Positions 45,780-60,000 of a DNA stretch of 64,000 nt are shown piece by piece; position 1 is the first letter of the stretch, and the number at the start of each line of letters is the position of its first letter. The stretch is from Buxus sempervirens (Eukaryota; Streptophyta; Magnoliopsida; Buxales; Buxaceae). The notes beneath the pieces are model-generated. The model worked only from the letters and a program-made list of their open reading frames with translations. It was not told the origin of the DNA and did not search any database. The stretch is from assembly GCA_947561395.2 (NCBI GenBank), contig OX387193.1, forward strand, positions 35,724,255 through 35,788,254, written 5' to 3'. The translations under genes and the position numbers were made by a program.

Positions 45780-46337
45780 TGTAAAACCCCAGTTCCAATA
45801 CCCTTAGCACACCCTAATCAGTGAATGTGTTGTGTAGTGAAGTTGGAGAAGCCCAAGCTTGAAGCCAATCAAAGTGGCTAAGCCCGGGCTCGTCAGTAGC
45901 CTATGAAGGTGAGAAACCTCTAGTTGCTGAATAAGATTTGATCTTAAGTGAGAAAAATGGCTAAGTGTGGGTATTGTGCAATAAAGGAGGAGTGGCAAAC
46001 TTGTAATACCTGGTGTATTGTAAAGTTGCTTAAGTGAAGAAAAACCCAAGGGAAACCCCATACGACCAAACCATCTCCCTTTACCCTTCTTCATTTCCCT
46101 CTTCATCTTCTCTTCTTCCACTCTCATCTCCATTCTTCATCTTCTTCTCCTCATTTTCTCCTCATCACATTCCCCTTTGAAAAGAGATCATTACTAGCAA
46201 GAAAGGAAGAAGAAACCCTAGCTGTAGTGCCATTTTCGTTGGGGTTTTCTTGGAGGATTTGTGAGGCAAGCTTGGAGAAACTGAAGCTTGGAGCACATCA
46301 AGTGTTGTTCGTGGGTTGATTAGGAAGCTAGAAGGTT
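45780..46337 (+). repeat. 5' LTR of element C, first piece
   Basis: TGTAAAACCCCAGTTCCAATACCC matches the 3' LTR at 61118 nearly base for base over about 550 bp. It ends abruptly at GAAGGTTTGC, where a foreign pol fragment begins. Confidence 0.9.
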
Positions 46338-46603
46338 TGCATGATGTATTTCACATTTCTATGCTGAGACGATATATGCCAGACCCGAGTCATGTGATTA
46401 ATGTGGAGCCTTTGGCGATTCAGGAGGACTTATCCTATGAGGAGGTTCTGGTTTAGATTTTAGATCGACGTGATCAAGTTCTGCGAGCCAAAGTGATACC
46501 TTTGGTGAAGGTGCTATGGCAGAATCATTCGACCGAGGAGGCTACATGGGAGAGAGAGGAGGAGATGAAGCAAAAATATCCGGATCTATTTATTTCTTCA
46601 TGA
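46338..46603 (+). pseudogene. pol: C-terminal end of a gypsy Pol (element D)
   Basis: About 88 codons in one frame from HDVFHISMLRRYMPDPSHV to a stop at 46601-46603, with one internal TAG at 46454-46456. It corresponds to the region before and inside the chromo-like end of element C's Pol (VFHISMLRHYVPDPSHI). A polypurine tract (GTAGGAGGGAAGGA) follows, then LTR D. Everything upstream of this fragment is gone; it abuts LTR C sequence directly. Confidence 0.88.
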
Positions 46604-46642
46604 GGTAAATTTTGAGGACGAAATTTTTGTAGGAGGGAAGGA

Positions 46643-49600
46643 TGTAAAATCCCTAATTTTTATGAAAATAAAAATTATTAGTTTAGTATCTTAAATAAAA
46701 ACGAATTGGTGGATTTTGCAGAAAAGGAGACCATATGGGCTTAAATGAAGATCCGGATGAATTGTCTTGGAGAACTTTTATTTATTAAGGTAAGGAAAAA
46801 TGTATGTAGTATTATTGTGAGAATTAAGTGGTTTGATGATGTGGAAATTGAGTGTGTAAAAATAAATCAAGCTGCTGATGTAGGAGAGATGTGGTGGAGT
46901 GGCACTCATGTGAGCATGAATAAATTGCTGCTGGGCGGCAATTATATAAGTTTAAGTGAAATTCAGTCGATGGTTTTGCATTGATCGAACCGAATTGGGA
47001 GCTCTCAGAAAAGAGGAGAAGGAACTAGGGTGCGGGGCCAGATCTGGAGCTTTAGAACTGCTCAAGAGAAATTGTTGTGGTTGATCGATTTCTGTCCAAG
47101 AGGAATGAAGAGCATTTCCAGCAGCACCTGACTTAGGCCAGAAATTTCAATTGGAGCTGTGGTGATTAGAGCAGGTGTGTTCTTCTTGTAACTCAATTAG
47201 GAAATTAGCATTTCGTTTGAGGTTATGGTTTAAGTTTTATTGTAATTTGAAATCAGATCTCAGATCTGATTTATTTTGTTTGGATTGAAGCTTAAAGGAC
47301 AGAGGAAGAGGGCGGCTAAATTGATTTTTGATTTGGGAGTGTGCATGCCAATTGAGAGGGTTCAGATTTGTGGAATTGCGTTAATCAGGTAAGTAGCAAC
47401 AATCAAATTTCGGTTTAGCTGTTTTAATCGAGAAATTGATTTAGTCTTAAAACCTGAGAACGACTGAGTTCTATGTATACTGATTTGGGCGTTTCAGATC
47501 TGGTTAGTAGTTAGTTTTTGATTACATTCAAGTCTACAGCATGATGGTCGGTTGGTTAGAGGATTTCTAAACTGCTGGAGGTGCTAAGATGAAGAAAATG
47601 TGGTTAGATTACATATATAAGAGTGTCTACGAATGTTGCTGGAGAAAATGGATTTTAGTTTATGCATGGACGGCTAGTGTATGATAAAATGTTTCTGTAA
47701 TTCAAGTAAATTCAAATTCGGGTCTAATTGAAACCTGTTGTTATTCATATGTGAGTAGTACCATTAGATTTTTATTGGATGATTTGTTTTGAAATGTTGG
47801 TATAGCATTGAACCTGGATTTCTGTTTGGTAATGGCATGGACGTCAACTTGTAAGTAGCATAAATTGTTGTGGTTTAGATGTTTTAAATTGAATTGTGGT
47901 ACTGAATTAGAATAAGTAATTAGTCTTCCCTGTTTCTGGTTAGCCATGGACGCCTGGGCATGAACAGTTTTTTTTTTGAATGGCTATGAGTGGCTGCTGT
48001 TTGTGTTTGGTCTGAATGACTTAATTAAACCCAAAGTAAGTTAAATATATAAAGTGGAGACTTAGGAATATTCTGGAAGTAAATTGTGAGCAAAGCTTTA
48101 GATCAGTTTTTAAAGAACTTTTGATTGTTGCATTGAATAGTGCTGAAATGGGTTGCTGGCGCCCAGGTTTGTTGAGCATGGCTGAGTGGTGCCCAGTCCA
48201 ATTTCAAATACTTTAGGTGCTGTTATACAGTTATGAGTTATTGCTTGTGTGAATTGTTTGAATGTTTAAATTGAATCTAAACAGGGATAAATGTCAAAGT
48301 TAAGAGGAAAAATCTGGTTGATGGCTTTGGGACTGTAATGGTTTAGAAGCTTGGCGCCTACCTATGTAGAGGTCAGCGCCAGCCTCCATTTCAAATCAGG
48401 CTGTGACTTCTAGCATATATTAGTTGTATAGGTTAAATTCTATAATAGTAATTATGTTATATAATTAGACACTAGTATTTCAGTTAAAGGATTTTTAGTA
48501 TGGTTGCTGATTAATAGAGTAATGGGCAATTGCTGCTGGTGCCTACCTTCTTAGAGGTCAGCAGCAACTCCATCATTACTGTTGGTATCAGGTATTAAAT
48601 TTCAGTTAGGGGTTTTCTCATGACTTAATTAGAAGTTGTATTAAGGTAGGTAGGAGTGAATGTGCTAAGTTTGGCAGCACAGTTGAAGTCCTAAGTTTTG
48701 AAGTCTGAACCTGTGTGTGGAAACCAAGTGCTGTTGTGCTTGGTGACAGCACTTGTTCAATACTTTATGAACTGTTTTAAATTCTAATTGTGGGAAAATA
48801 ATTAGGGAATTAATCAGTGGAATTAAGGAACTATTGGGAAGCAGCAAAGGCTGAATTTGGGAAAAACTTTTCAGGTATTATGGTGTGAAAAATCAGCAAA
48901 CAGTTTAGTGGAAGTTTTGAGTAACGTTTAGGTGCTGAATACTTCTCCAGCTCATGCACCTTGTGCATGGCCCACTAAATTTGAGAGAGTAAGTAATGAA
49001 CTAGTTATAGATAAATAAATGGGTTTTGGATGAACCTTAGGATGCTGAAAAAAAGTAAGTAAACAAGGAATTTAAACATAAATGGAAGGGTTAAAGATAG
49101 GCATTGAGAACTTGAGTAAAGAAAGTTGGTTGGAGTATAAAATACAAGTGGGAGCTGCTGTTTGGGAGTGTATCATATAATATCATGATTTAATTCAGTA
49201 AATGAAGTTAATGGGGTGTTTAGATAAAATAAGAAATACTAAGAAAGGCATTGAAGATTTTAGGCTAAATAAGAGTAGCATGAGTATAAGCTCAGCATGT
49301 AAATTTCTGTTGAAGTAAAAGAAAATTAATAAAAGTTCTGATTTCAAGAGTGAAGTTAAATTCAGATTTAAACACTAAGTTTTGCCGGTTTAACCGAGAT
49401 TTGTCAGTTTTGAAAACTTTTGACTAAAAAGGTACTTTATGCAAGATTTCAGACAAAGGACTTTAAAACCATTTGGTTTGGGAATAAATCTGTTTATTGG
49501 AAATTCTCCATCTATTTGAAGGATAGTTTTATCATTTCTAATGAGAAGATGTTACTTTACTTCCGTGTATCTCGGAATGAATTTGGAACCTCTCCATGTA

Positions 49601-50581
49601 CCTTGGAGAGAAGATTTGTTTACTCCATGTATCTTGGAGGGTGATGATGATTGATTGGCACTATTAAATTTGTTTGGTTATTTTGATTATTGGTTTTGAG
49701 TCTAGATGGCATAACTTGGTGTGGATCCACATTTGTCAAGTTAAGAGCTAGGTAGTGGAATAGATTGATCTTTGCTAGCAGTAATACCTTGTTCGCGCAC
49801 GCGTTTCTATCGTGTAGCTTGATGAGGCCTTCTCTGTATCCGGTTGGCTGCGGCTATATTAGGATAGTACATGCCAACCCATAACTGTATCTGAATGGGT
49901 TCTCCCGCAATAAGTTGATGACCGTGTAGCTCGACTTCGCACATAAGCCGGGAGGTGGCATAGTGAGCTTGGTTTTTACACTAGTTAAAGGCAGTTTATT
50001 TCATGTGTCCACCGTGGACTTATTTCTAATGTTTGCACGTTATAGATTTCTATTATACAGTGATTGTAATCTTTTCCCTTTTATCAGTATATATGTGGTT
50101 TCGGATTATTCGGTTTAATCGATAAGGTGAGTTATCGTTATTTAAGCATGTTTAATTCGGAAGCATGTTCTAAAACTGTTATTAAATGTTTTATGCATGC
50201 ATATTCTACTTGCTCGGATATTCGTATCTAATTATGTTTTGTTTTGTTTTCAGATCCTGGTGAGGACGATATCCGTGGGGTTGAGCCAGTCGCGGATTAC
50301 CCCGAGTATAGGGGAGAGGATTATTTTGTTGAGTGACATTTGAGAGATATCTTTAGTTCTTGATTACATTTGGTATAGTGAGTAAACTTTGAATTGTAAT
50401 TATTTCTTTAATTATGGATTGGTGATTGGCTATTAGTGGCGAACTCTAATATTGTTGTTGATGATAATAAAATGCAATTTCATGTCTTTTACACTTTGAT
50501 ATAGATCCTGCAGTTGTATTTATCTAACCCCTTGGGTACGAGTTACGGTTTTGATACGTAACCCGGATCCGAGGCGTTACA
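46643..50581 (+). repeat. 3' LTR of element D (3939 bp)
   Basis: Begins TGTAAAATCCC after a polypurine tract and ends GAGGCGTTACA. Its end is the reverse complement of the LTR start at 42849. It contains no supported gene; ORFs inside are short. A line reading GATATTCGTATC near 50217-50228 is the reverse of the shared GATACGAATATC motif. Confidence 0.85.
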
Positions 50582-51005
50582 AGAAACCCCAGCTGTAGTG
50601 CCATTTTCGTTAGGGTTTTCTTGGAGGATTTGTGAGGCAAGCTTTGAGAAATTGAAGCTTGGAGCACATCAAGTGCTGTTCGTGGGTTGATTAGGAAGCT
50701 AGAAGGTTTGCTTGATCGATTGCAAGAGGTAAGCAACACCACCCCAACCCATATTTCAATTTTCGGTCATTTTCGTATGTGAATGTGGAACCTAGGGTTT
50801 GAGATATGAAATAGCTTATTTGTGCAAATAGGAGTGATTTCCTTTAGAGGTTTTGTAGGGAATAGATAACCACACATGTTATGAGCAATTTAGAGCCCAA
50901 AAACACAAAAAACAAGTGAGATTTGAGAAAACCTAGAAATCCCAAATGTTCGGATTTCGTGAATTGTCGAGAAGCCTAGTCGCCTGAACCACCGCTCGGG
51001 CTCAG
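50582..51005 (+). repeat. 5' LTR of element C, second piece
   Basis: Starts AGAAACCCCAGCTG and matches 61552-61975 of the 3' LTR. Its first 127 bp also duplicate 46211-46337, so this part of the LTR occurs on both sides of element D. Confidence 0.88.
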
Positions 51006-53380
51006 TGTAACGCCCCGAACCCGGGTCAGTGCAAACCGGCACCCGACCCGAACTCGGTTCACTACTGTAACAACCCGAATTTAGTTCAACAACCAAATCC
51101 GAGGTGTCACTGACCCATATCAAATACATCATCAATAATATACCAGACAATAGAATTAAATAATCCATTCACTTTATTATACTATCAGAGTGCGGAAACA
51201 AGTATGTGCGGAAGTGTAGTCTAAAATCCTCAAATAAACATTAAAGTTAATCATCAATCATTAATATCAAATTCTGGTAAAATAAAATGGTTACTATCTC
51301 TCTCATCTCTCTAGTACATCAATCCAAATGAATAATAGTCTATCAAATATGACTAAGTCTAAACAATCCTCCACCTCAAACAAGATCCGGATAAAAGTAA
51401 TCCTCCGGTGAATACTCAACTACCTCTCCCTGGAAATCACTATGATCCCCTTCTCGCGTATCAGCTGAAAAATGAAATAAAAGCAGGGTGAGATACGAAT
51501 ATCCCAGTAGGTAACACATGCATGATTAAACAGTTAATATAAGTAAAATAACAGTTCATGCACAATTAAGCAATATCGACAAATCAGGCTCGTATAATCA
51601 TTCGTATCATTCATGAATACGAAATAGTATGATAAAAAGTTGTAGAGATGAACTTCAGCAAGTTCTATTATAAGAATCCAATATCAAAATCAATAACATA
51701 ATTCATACTTTGCTAGGATGCACTAAATAGTCACATCCGACCAATATCTCAATTACATGCCTCCAGCATGTATACAATAATAATAACAAGTGCTTGTGAT
51801 TTCAGTGTCATTGTAGGACTCACAAAGATAGATAAACCTTTTGAGATGATTCTCAACCAATTACTATACCACCGTGCGTCTTAGGAGCAATGCTACTAAT
51901 GATACTCAAGTCCCATGCAACGCAGCTTAGACAAGAGCCGTAGTCATTGACTTATTGCACACGTACCCATCAGATTTGGCCTGTACCACCAGCATGCAGC
52001 ACCAGAATCAATACATGGAGATGGTCACTTATCCACATGTACAGGGAATCACTAGCGGCTCACCAGGGTGTCGCTCCAGACATAGGACCTTCCCAGACAA
52101 ACTAACTTGCAAAGGAAGCGCGTCGCACAAGGGAGAAACTTAACCCAAATGACATATCCCTCAGCTATCTAGCAACAACTATGGATCTATAACCAACTAT
52201 GCCCACTAGACTCCAAAATTCCCTAAAATGTAATATTTCTATAAGGGTTGGTGCCTAGCGGCATATAAAGGTTAAATTTGTCAATTACTTTAATATTCGG
52301 GTTATCTGAGTTTTGAATTTATGATCTGAATTCTCTTTCTGTAATTCTCTGAATTATAGTGTAGTTTAAAGGATGTTCTAGTAATTAAATAATAGTTAGG
52401 TTTTCCAAAAACTAGATTTCTCAATTACTTTCAAAGTTTGACAACTAATTTCCTAAATATCTTCCTAATTTTATTTTTCTGTAAAACAGGAAATTAGATA
52501 ATTTATTTTGGTCTTAAAACATCTTAATTAATCATTAAAATTATCTAAAAATAGTTTGGAATTGAATCAGGGTTTGAGATTACGAAAATCTGTAAATTCT
52601 GAACAGAGCGCCTAGGATCGCTCAGGATCGCCTTGGCGGTCTGTGGTCGGCGGTAGTTCAAAATAGGATGCCAACGATAATTCTTCCAACGGTCTTCGGC
52701 GGTCTAAGATTTATAACTAGCACCGAGGATCACCGAGCACAGTCGAGGTCGGCGGTCTTCCAAAACGAACAGAAACAATTTTAAATCATGATTTTTCTCG
52801 TCTAACATCATTCTATCATACATATAACATTGATACTAAACTAAATACATTAATAGATCATATAAAAACATGCTCTTGCGATTAAACGAACATAAATACA
52901 AATCAAACGAACAAAACCGTGTCACCTACCTCTTGAACATGTGTGCTTCTCCTTCTTCTCCAACCAACTATACTCACAAACGTAAGATAACCCCCGGACG
53001 ATGAAGAAAACCAAAACCAGACCTTTCCGCCTCCTCCTCCTTCTTCCTCCTCAATCGCTTGGTCGTTTGTCGCTTGCAGCTATTCAATACGAGCGACAAA
53101 AACAACGTATACGATTTAGGTTATTAAACTAATATTTATACTCCTTGCTCCCATGTATCTCACATACACAAGACTCCATACATACGCCCAATGCTAGCTC
53201 TTAAAATTAAATCGTTAATCATACCTCAATATCTCATGATCGGACGGTCAGATCTGCGTCCAACTCTGGATCTCCACTAATTATATCATCCCCTACAATA
53301 AAAACATATTTCCATCAATTCTCTCAAGAATATTATTTATTAATTTATTTTATTATTTAAGGAAAATTTGGGGTTTTACA
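51006..53380 (-). repeat. Solo LTR (2375 bp) inside the element C LTR
   Basis: TGTAACGCCCC to GGGGTTTTACA; minus orientation by comparison with LTR D. Flanks CTCAG (51001-51005) and CGCAG (53381-53385) form a target duplication with one mismatch. Removing it restores the LTR C line seen at 61970-61990. It closely matches the solo LTR at 54717. Confidence 0.92.
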
Positions 53381-53385
53381 CGCAG

Positions 53386-54063
53386 TATCGGCCACCCCTT
53401 TTAGGAGTTAGTTCAAGGCATGGCCACTTGCTGACCGCTCGAGCAACTGATCAAGCGACCTACCTGAAACAGAGGACCCGAGAGCTATTTTCCAGCCGTT
53501 CGTAGCAAGCTCGAGTGCCCTGTCCAGATTTTCCAAAAATGTGATTTTTAGCTCAGATCAAACTATCAATTGTTTTTATTCAAATCCGACCTATGTATAA
53601 GTTAGAACCCTTAGGTTGTTTCTAGGGATTCGTTCCTTATTTTTTATTGAATAATTATTACTAGTACTCTATGTGATTGAGTGTGATGAGCCAAATTTAT
53701 CTGGTTATACTGAGGTATTGTGAAGCATCGGCCAATGCTGAGTATATGCCGAAGTGGCCAACCTTATACAGATGGGATAGCTTGTTAGCTAAATCTTGCA
53801 TGAAATGAACCCGTATATACATATATACTATTATGAAGAAATCAGTGAAGGGATTTTCATGGCAAACCCCGACCTTCGTATAGCTATAGATATAATGAAG
53901 GGAGTGGTAGTGATGAAGTATTCCTTCAGATTTCTTTTTCCTTTGTAAATTGGTAATGCATGTGAATTCACTTGTTTCCCTTGATTGTATTAATTGGTTG
54001 TGTTAGTCTAAAGTGATTGATTCTATTTTCCTAAATTGGTTGCACCTGTAAAATTCAGTTGAT
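53386..54063 (+). other. Last piece of the 5' LTR of element C and leader
   Basis: 53386-53602 matches the 3' LTR to 62190. From 53603 the two diverge and this side continues as AT-rich leader to the gag start. I saw no TGGTATCAGAGC-type primer-binding site. Confidence 0.65.
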
Positions 54064-57000
54064 ATGGCTACTAGACTGAGAGGCAGAGGCTGTAGAGCAG
54101 CAGCTGCCTATATACCAGTACATGATCCCGCAGATATACTAGCGGATGACCCAGTTATAGACCCAGTGGTAGATCCAGTAAAGGATCCTATCGTAGCTCT
54201 GGCTAGAGTTCCGGCTGCTGCAAATGTTGTTCCCTCTGATGTCCCAGTTGCTAGGGGGCGGATAGACCAGATTTGGAGGGTCTTGGGTGAGGTATCCACA
54301 TTGTTCCAGCAGTAAGCTGCTGCGAACCATCATAGCGGGCAGAATCCACCTGGTCATAAGAGAGGTGACCAGATAGTAGACTCGATGAGACAGTTCAGGA
54401 GGATGTCTCCTCCTCCCTTTCATGGGCATCCTGATCCCATGGAGGCGGAGAGGTGGTTGGTGAGGATCAAGAAGATCTTCGCAGCCACAGGGTGTAGAGA
54501 TGAGGATAAGGTAGGCTTGGCTACCTATGTGTTAGAGGGTGAGGTTGACTTCTGGTGGAGGTCAGTGATGGCAGAGATGGCAGTAAAGGGAGTTCCCCTT
54601 ACTTGGATAGAGTTCAAGGATCGGTTCTACGACCAATATTTTCCTGAAGAGGTCAAGATACAGAAGGAGGCAGAGGTCCTCCACATCTCTCAGGGGAGCC
54701 AGTTTGTGGCTCAGTATGTAACGCCCCGAACCCGAGTCAGTGCAAACCAACACCCGACTCGAACCCGGTTCGCTACTGTAACAACCTGAATTCAGTTCAA
54801 CAACCAAATCCAAGGTGTTACTGGCCCATATCAAATATACATCAAGAATATACCAAACTAAAGAATTAAATAATCCATTCAACTAATTAACTATCAGAGT
54901 GCGGAACAAGTATGTGCGGAAGTATAGTCTAAAATCCTCAAAAGAACTAATATAGTTAACCATCAAAATCAATCATTAAGTCTGGTAGAATAAAAGGTCA
55001 CTATCTCTTTCATCTCTCTATTACATCAAACCAAATGAATAATAGTCTAATCAAATTAACTAATTCTATATCAATCCTCCACCTCAGACAATATTAGGAT
55101 AATAGAAATACTCCAGTGAATAATCAGCTAGCTCTCCCTAGAAATCACTACTATGATTCCCCTCTCGCGTATCAGCTGAAAAATGAAATAAAAGTAGGGG
55201 GTAAGATACGAATATACTAGTAGGTAACACATGCATATTTAAATAGTTCATATAAGTAAAACAACAGTTCATGTACGACTAAGCAATATCAACTAAGCAA
55301 GCTCGTATAATCACTCGTATCGATCATGAATACAAAACAGTATAATTAAACAGTTCTAAATATGATTTTCAGATAGTTCCATGATAGGAATCCAATATCA
55401 GAATCAATAACATAATTCATACTTCGCTAGGATGTACTGAACAGTCACATCCGACCAATATCTCAATCACATGCCTCCAGCATGTATACAATAATAATAA
55501 CAACAAGTGTTTGTGATTTTAGTGTCATTGTAGGACTCACAAAGATAGATAAACCTTTTGAGATGACTCTCGACCAATCGCTATACCACTGTGCGGCTTA
55601 GGAGCAATGCTACTAATGATACTCAAGTCCCATGTAGCGCAGCTTAGACAAGAGCCGTAGTCACTGACTTATTGCACACGTACACATCAGAGTTGGCATG
55701 TACCACCAGCATGCAGCACCAGAATCAATATATGGAGATGGTCACTTATCAACATGTACAGGGAATCACCAGGGGCTCACCGGGGTGTCCCTCCAGACAT
55801 AGGACCTTCCCAGACAAACTAACTTGCAAAGGAAGCGCGTCGCACAAGGAAGAAACTCAATCCAAATGACATATCCCTCAGCTATTTAGCAACAACTATG
55901 GATCCATAACCAGCTATGCCCACTAGACTCCAAAATTCCCTAAAATGTAATATTTCTATAAGGGTTGGTGCCTAGCGGCATATAAAGGTTAAATCTGTCA
56001 ATTACTTTAATATTCGGGTTATCTGAGTTCTGAATTCACTTTATGTAATTATCTGGTTTATAAGGTAATTTAGATATGTTCTGGTAATTAAATAATATCC
56101 AAGTGTTCCAAAAACTAGATTTCACAGTTTTAAACAAAGTTTGGCAACTAGTGTCCTAAATATCTTCCTAATTTATTTTTCTGTAAAACAAGGAATAGTT
56201 TGGAATTATTTTGATCTTAAAACATCTTAATTAATGATTAAAATTGACTAGAAATAGTTTGGTATTGAATCAGGTTCAACATTATGAAAATATGAAATTT
56301 CTACATAGAGAGCCTAGGATCGCCCCAGCGGTCAAAGGTCAGCGGTAGTGGAATTTCGATCGCCGAAGATAAGTCGTCTCGCGATCTCAGGCGGTCTAAA
56401 ATTTTTAACTAGCGCCAAAGAGCGCCGAGGATCGCTGAGCACAGTCGAGGTCGGCAGTCGCTCAAAATCGAACAGAAACAGTTTAAAAACGTGATTTTTC
56501 TCGTCCAATATCATTCTAACATACATATAACATTGTTATCAAACTAAATACATCAATATATCATATAAAAACATGCTTTGGAGATTAAACGAACATAAAT
56601 ACAAAACAAATGAAAACCAGTGTCACCTACCTCTGTCTACGGTTGTTTCTCCTTCTCTTCTCTAAACAGCAATACTCATAGACGTGAGATACTCCCTAGC
56701 TGATGAAAAACACAAACCAGACGTCCTTCCTTCTTCCTCTTCTTCTCTTCTTCCTCAGTCGCTCATGACTTGTTACTTGCGGCTGTAGAATACCAACAAG
56801 TATTCCAATAGTATACGATTAGGTTATTTTACTATTATTTATATTCTCTATTCCATGCATCTCACATGTAGAAGACTCCATACACACGCCCAATCATATC
56901 TCTTAAAATTAAAGTGTTTATCATACCTTGATATCTCATGATCGGACGGTCGGATCTGCGTCCAACTCTGGATCTCCACTAATTATATCATCCCCTACAT

Positions 57001-60000
57001 TAATAAAATATTTCCATCAGTTATAACTCTCCAGGATTTTATTTATTAATTTATTATATTATTTAAGGAAAAATTCGGGGTTTTACATAGTACTTGGCAA
57101 GGTTTGCAGAGTTGTCGAGATTTGCTTCGCACATCGTCGATACAGAGTGGAGGTGTCCTTGAATGGGCGGGATATCAGAGATCGAGTGGAGGTGTTCTTG
57201 AATAGTATTTTCTCCGAATCTGTGAGGAGAGCTACCATAGTTGAGAGGACGCAGTCCAGAGGGACTGAGGAGGCGAGAGCACAGAGGGTGCTGCCTAGGC
57301 CAGCATAGAGTCAGAGGAGGTTTTCTGGCAGAGATGGTAGGCAAAGATACACTACCGGATATCAGAGGAGACCCAGTGGAGGGGTCCAGGCTGGAGGAGA
57401 GCCGAGCCAGAGGGTTATCAGTGCTAGCTGCCAGAGGTGTGGCAAATTCCACATGCCCGGACCATGTTTTGCACCGGTTGGAGCATGCTATTGTTGTGGC
57501 CAGTATGGTCACCGAATTCCTGAGTGTCCACATCCTTCCACCTTCTAGTCGCTTCAGACCAAACCCTACCAAGCGACTAAGGCACCATCCACTGCAGTTC
57601 CACCTAGACATCAGAGGCCACATCCATACCGAGGAGGTCGTGGAGGCCCGAGGTAGCAGGGCAAGCCGGCAGGTAGAGGTAGCTCACAGCAGGTAGAGCA
57701 GAGATCTCACCTTGCACCACTGCAGCCGCAGCCTCTATAGGCCAAAGCCTTCTCGGATGCCCCATCCATTCAGTCTAGAATAGATGCACCAGCAGTTGTA
57801 GGAGGTACCATCTTTATTTTTGGTCATTCTGCCATGAGCTTATTTGATTCGGGAGCTACCCATTTGTTTATTACACCTAGTTGTGCATGTGATATTGGGT
57901 TAGTCCCTTCTTGTTTAGAGACTGCATTGTCTATTTACACACCTTTGGGTGAAACTAGTGAGGTGGAGACAGTCTATAGAGATTGTATGATTAAACTAGG
58001 CAAGATGGAGTTGTCTTGAGACTTGATCCGTCTAAATTTAAGTGGATATGACGTGATCTTAGGTATGGACTGGTTATCAAGACACCATGTGATTATTGAC
58101 TGTCATAACAAGTCAATCACAGTCAGTAAACCAGATAGTCCAATCCATTGCTTTATGAGTTAAGGGTTGAACACCCATATTAGTTTGGTCGCTTCGATTG
58201 AAGTGGAACTAGCAAAAGGCAAGGAGTTGAGTATTGAGGAGGTACCGGTAGTCCGTGAGTTCGCGGATGTATTTTTGGATGACCTACCTGGGTTGCCACC
58301 CCAGAGGGAGTTGGAATTCAAGATCCAACTTATGCCTGGCACACATCCAGTTTCCTAACAACCGTATAGGATGTCTAGACCAGAGTACGATGAGTTAAAG
58401 GTCCAAATTGATGATTTGTTGGCTAAAGGGGTTTATTAGGCACAGTATATCACCTTGGGGTGCGCGGTGTTTGTAAAGAAGAAGGATGGCAGTATAAGGT
58501 TGTGTATAGATTATAGACAGTTAAATCAAGTCACTGTCAAGACAAGTATCCGTTGCCAAGGATAGATGATCTTTTTGATCAGTTGAAGGGAGCCTCCTGG
58601 TTTTCCAAGATAGACCTGAGATCAGGTTATCACCAGTTGAGAGTAGCTCCAGATGATGTAGAGAAGACGGCATTTCGTACGAGATACGGCCACTTTGAAT
58701 TCTTGGTGATGTCGTTTGGGTTGATGAACGCTTCAGCAGTCTTTATGGACTTGATGAACCGGATCTTCCACGAGTACTTGGACCACTTTGTGGTAGTCTT
58801 TATAGACGACATTTTGGTTTATTCAAGGATAAAGGAAGAGCATGAAGGTCATCTTAAGGTTGTATTGCACACTTTACGCAACCATCAGCTGTATGCCAAG
58901 TTTAGCAAGTGCCAATTTTGGTTGAAGCAAATTTATTTTCTTGGGCACATCATATCTGGAGATGGCATATTAGTGGATCCATCCAAGGTGAAGGCAGTAT
59001 CGGACTGGCCTAGACCTACCAGTGTTTCAGATATCTACAGTTTCTTAGGAATGGCTGGGTATTACCGTAGATTCATTGAGGGGTTTTCTAAGATTGCCGC
59101 CCCGTTATCCAACTTGACTAAGAATTTTGTGATTTTTTTATTGGGATCAGAAGTGTGAGGATAGTTTCCAAGAACTGAAAGGCAGGTTGACATCAGCCCC
59201 AGTTTTGGTGATACCAGCTGTGAATGAGGGATTTGCAGTGTATTGTGGTGCGTCTGGCATCAGATTGGGTTGTGTATTGATGCAGAGTGGTAGAGTCGTG
59301 GAATATGCCTCTAGAATTTTGAGGCCACATGAGCGTAATTACCCTACGTATGATCTTGAGCTTGCAGCCATAGTGTTTGCCTTAAAGATATGGCGACACT
59401 ATCTCTTTGGCGCACAATTTGTGATATATTTAGATCACAAAAGCTTGAGATACATCTTCTTTCAAAGATATTTGAATATGAGACAAAGAAGGTGGTTAGA
59501 CCTTTTGAAGGATTATTGATTTGACATTCAGTACCACCCGGGGAAAGCTAATGTGGTAGCTGATGCACTGAGTCGCAGTGGAATTCCAGATGAGTACATT
59601 GCCACCCTAGTGTCATTTATGGCTAGCCAGTGCAGTCTTGTAGCTACAGTTAAAGATTGGCCTGGAGAGTTTCGACTCTTTAGTCAAGGGGTGAGTATGG
59701 CTCGTATGCAGATAGAGCCGGATCTTGTACGCAGAAGCAAAGAGAGGCAATTATCAGATCCTGAATTGCTGAAAACAAGAGAGTTGATGAGCAGAGGTTT
59801 AGAGAAGGCTAAGGACTTCAGTATCAGTGATGGCATGTTGAGATTTAGAGGTAGAATCTGTGTACCAAAATGTACAGAAACCTTAGTGAGATTTATTGGT
59901 GGTCTGAATGAAAAAAAAAATTGTCGAATTTGTATCGAAGTGCTTGGTGTGTCAGCAAGTGAAGGCTAAGCACAAGAGGCCACCTGGGTTACAACAAACA

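Noticed and set aside
57241-57696. 151-codon ORF after the solo LTR in gag
   Set aside because: It is in a different frame from the zinc-knuckle gag sequence and is a shadow of it.
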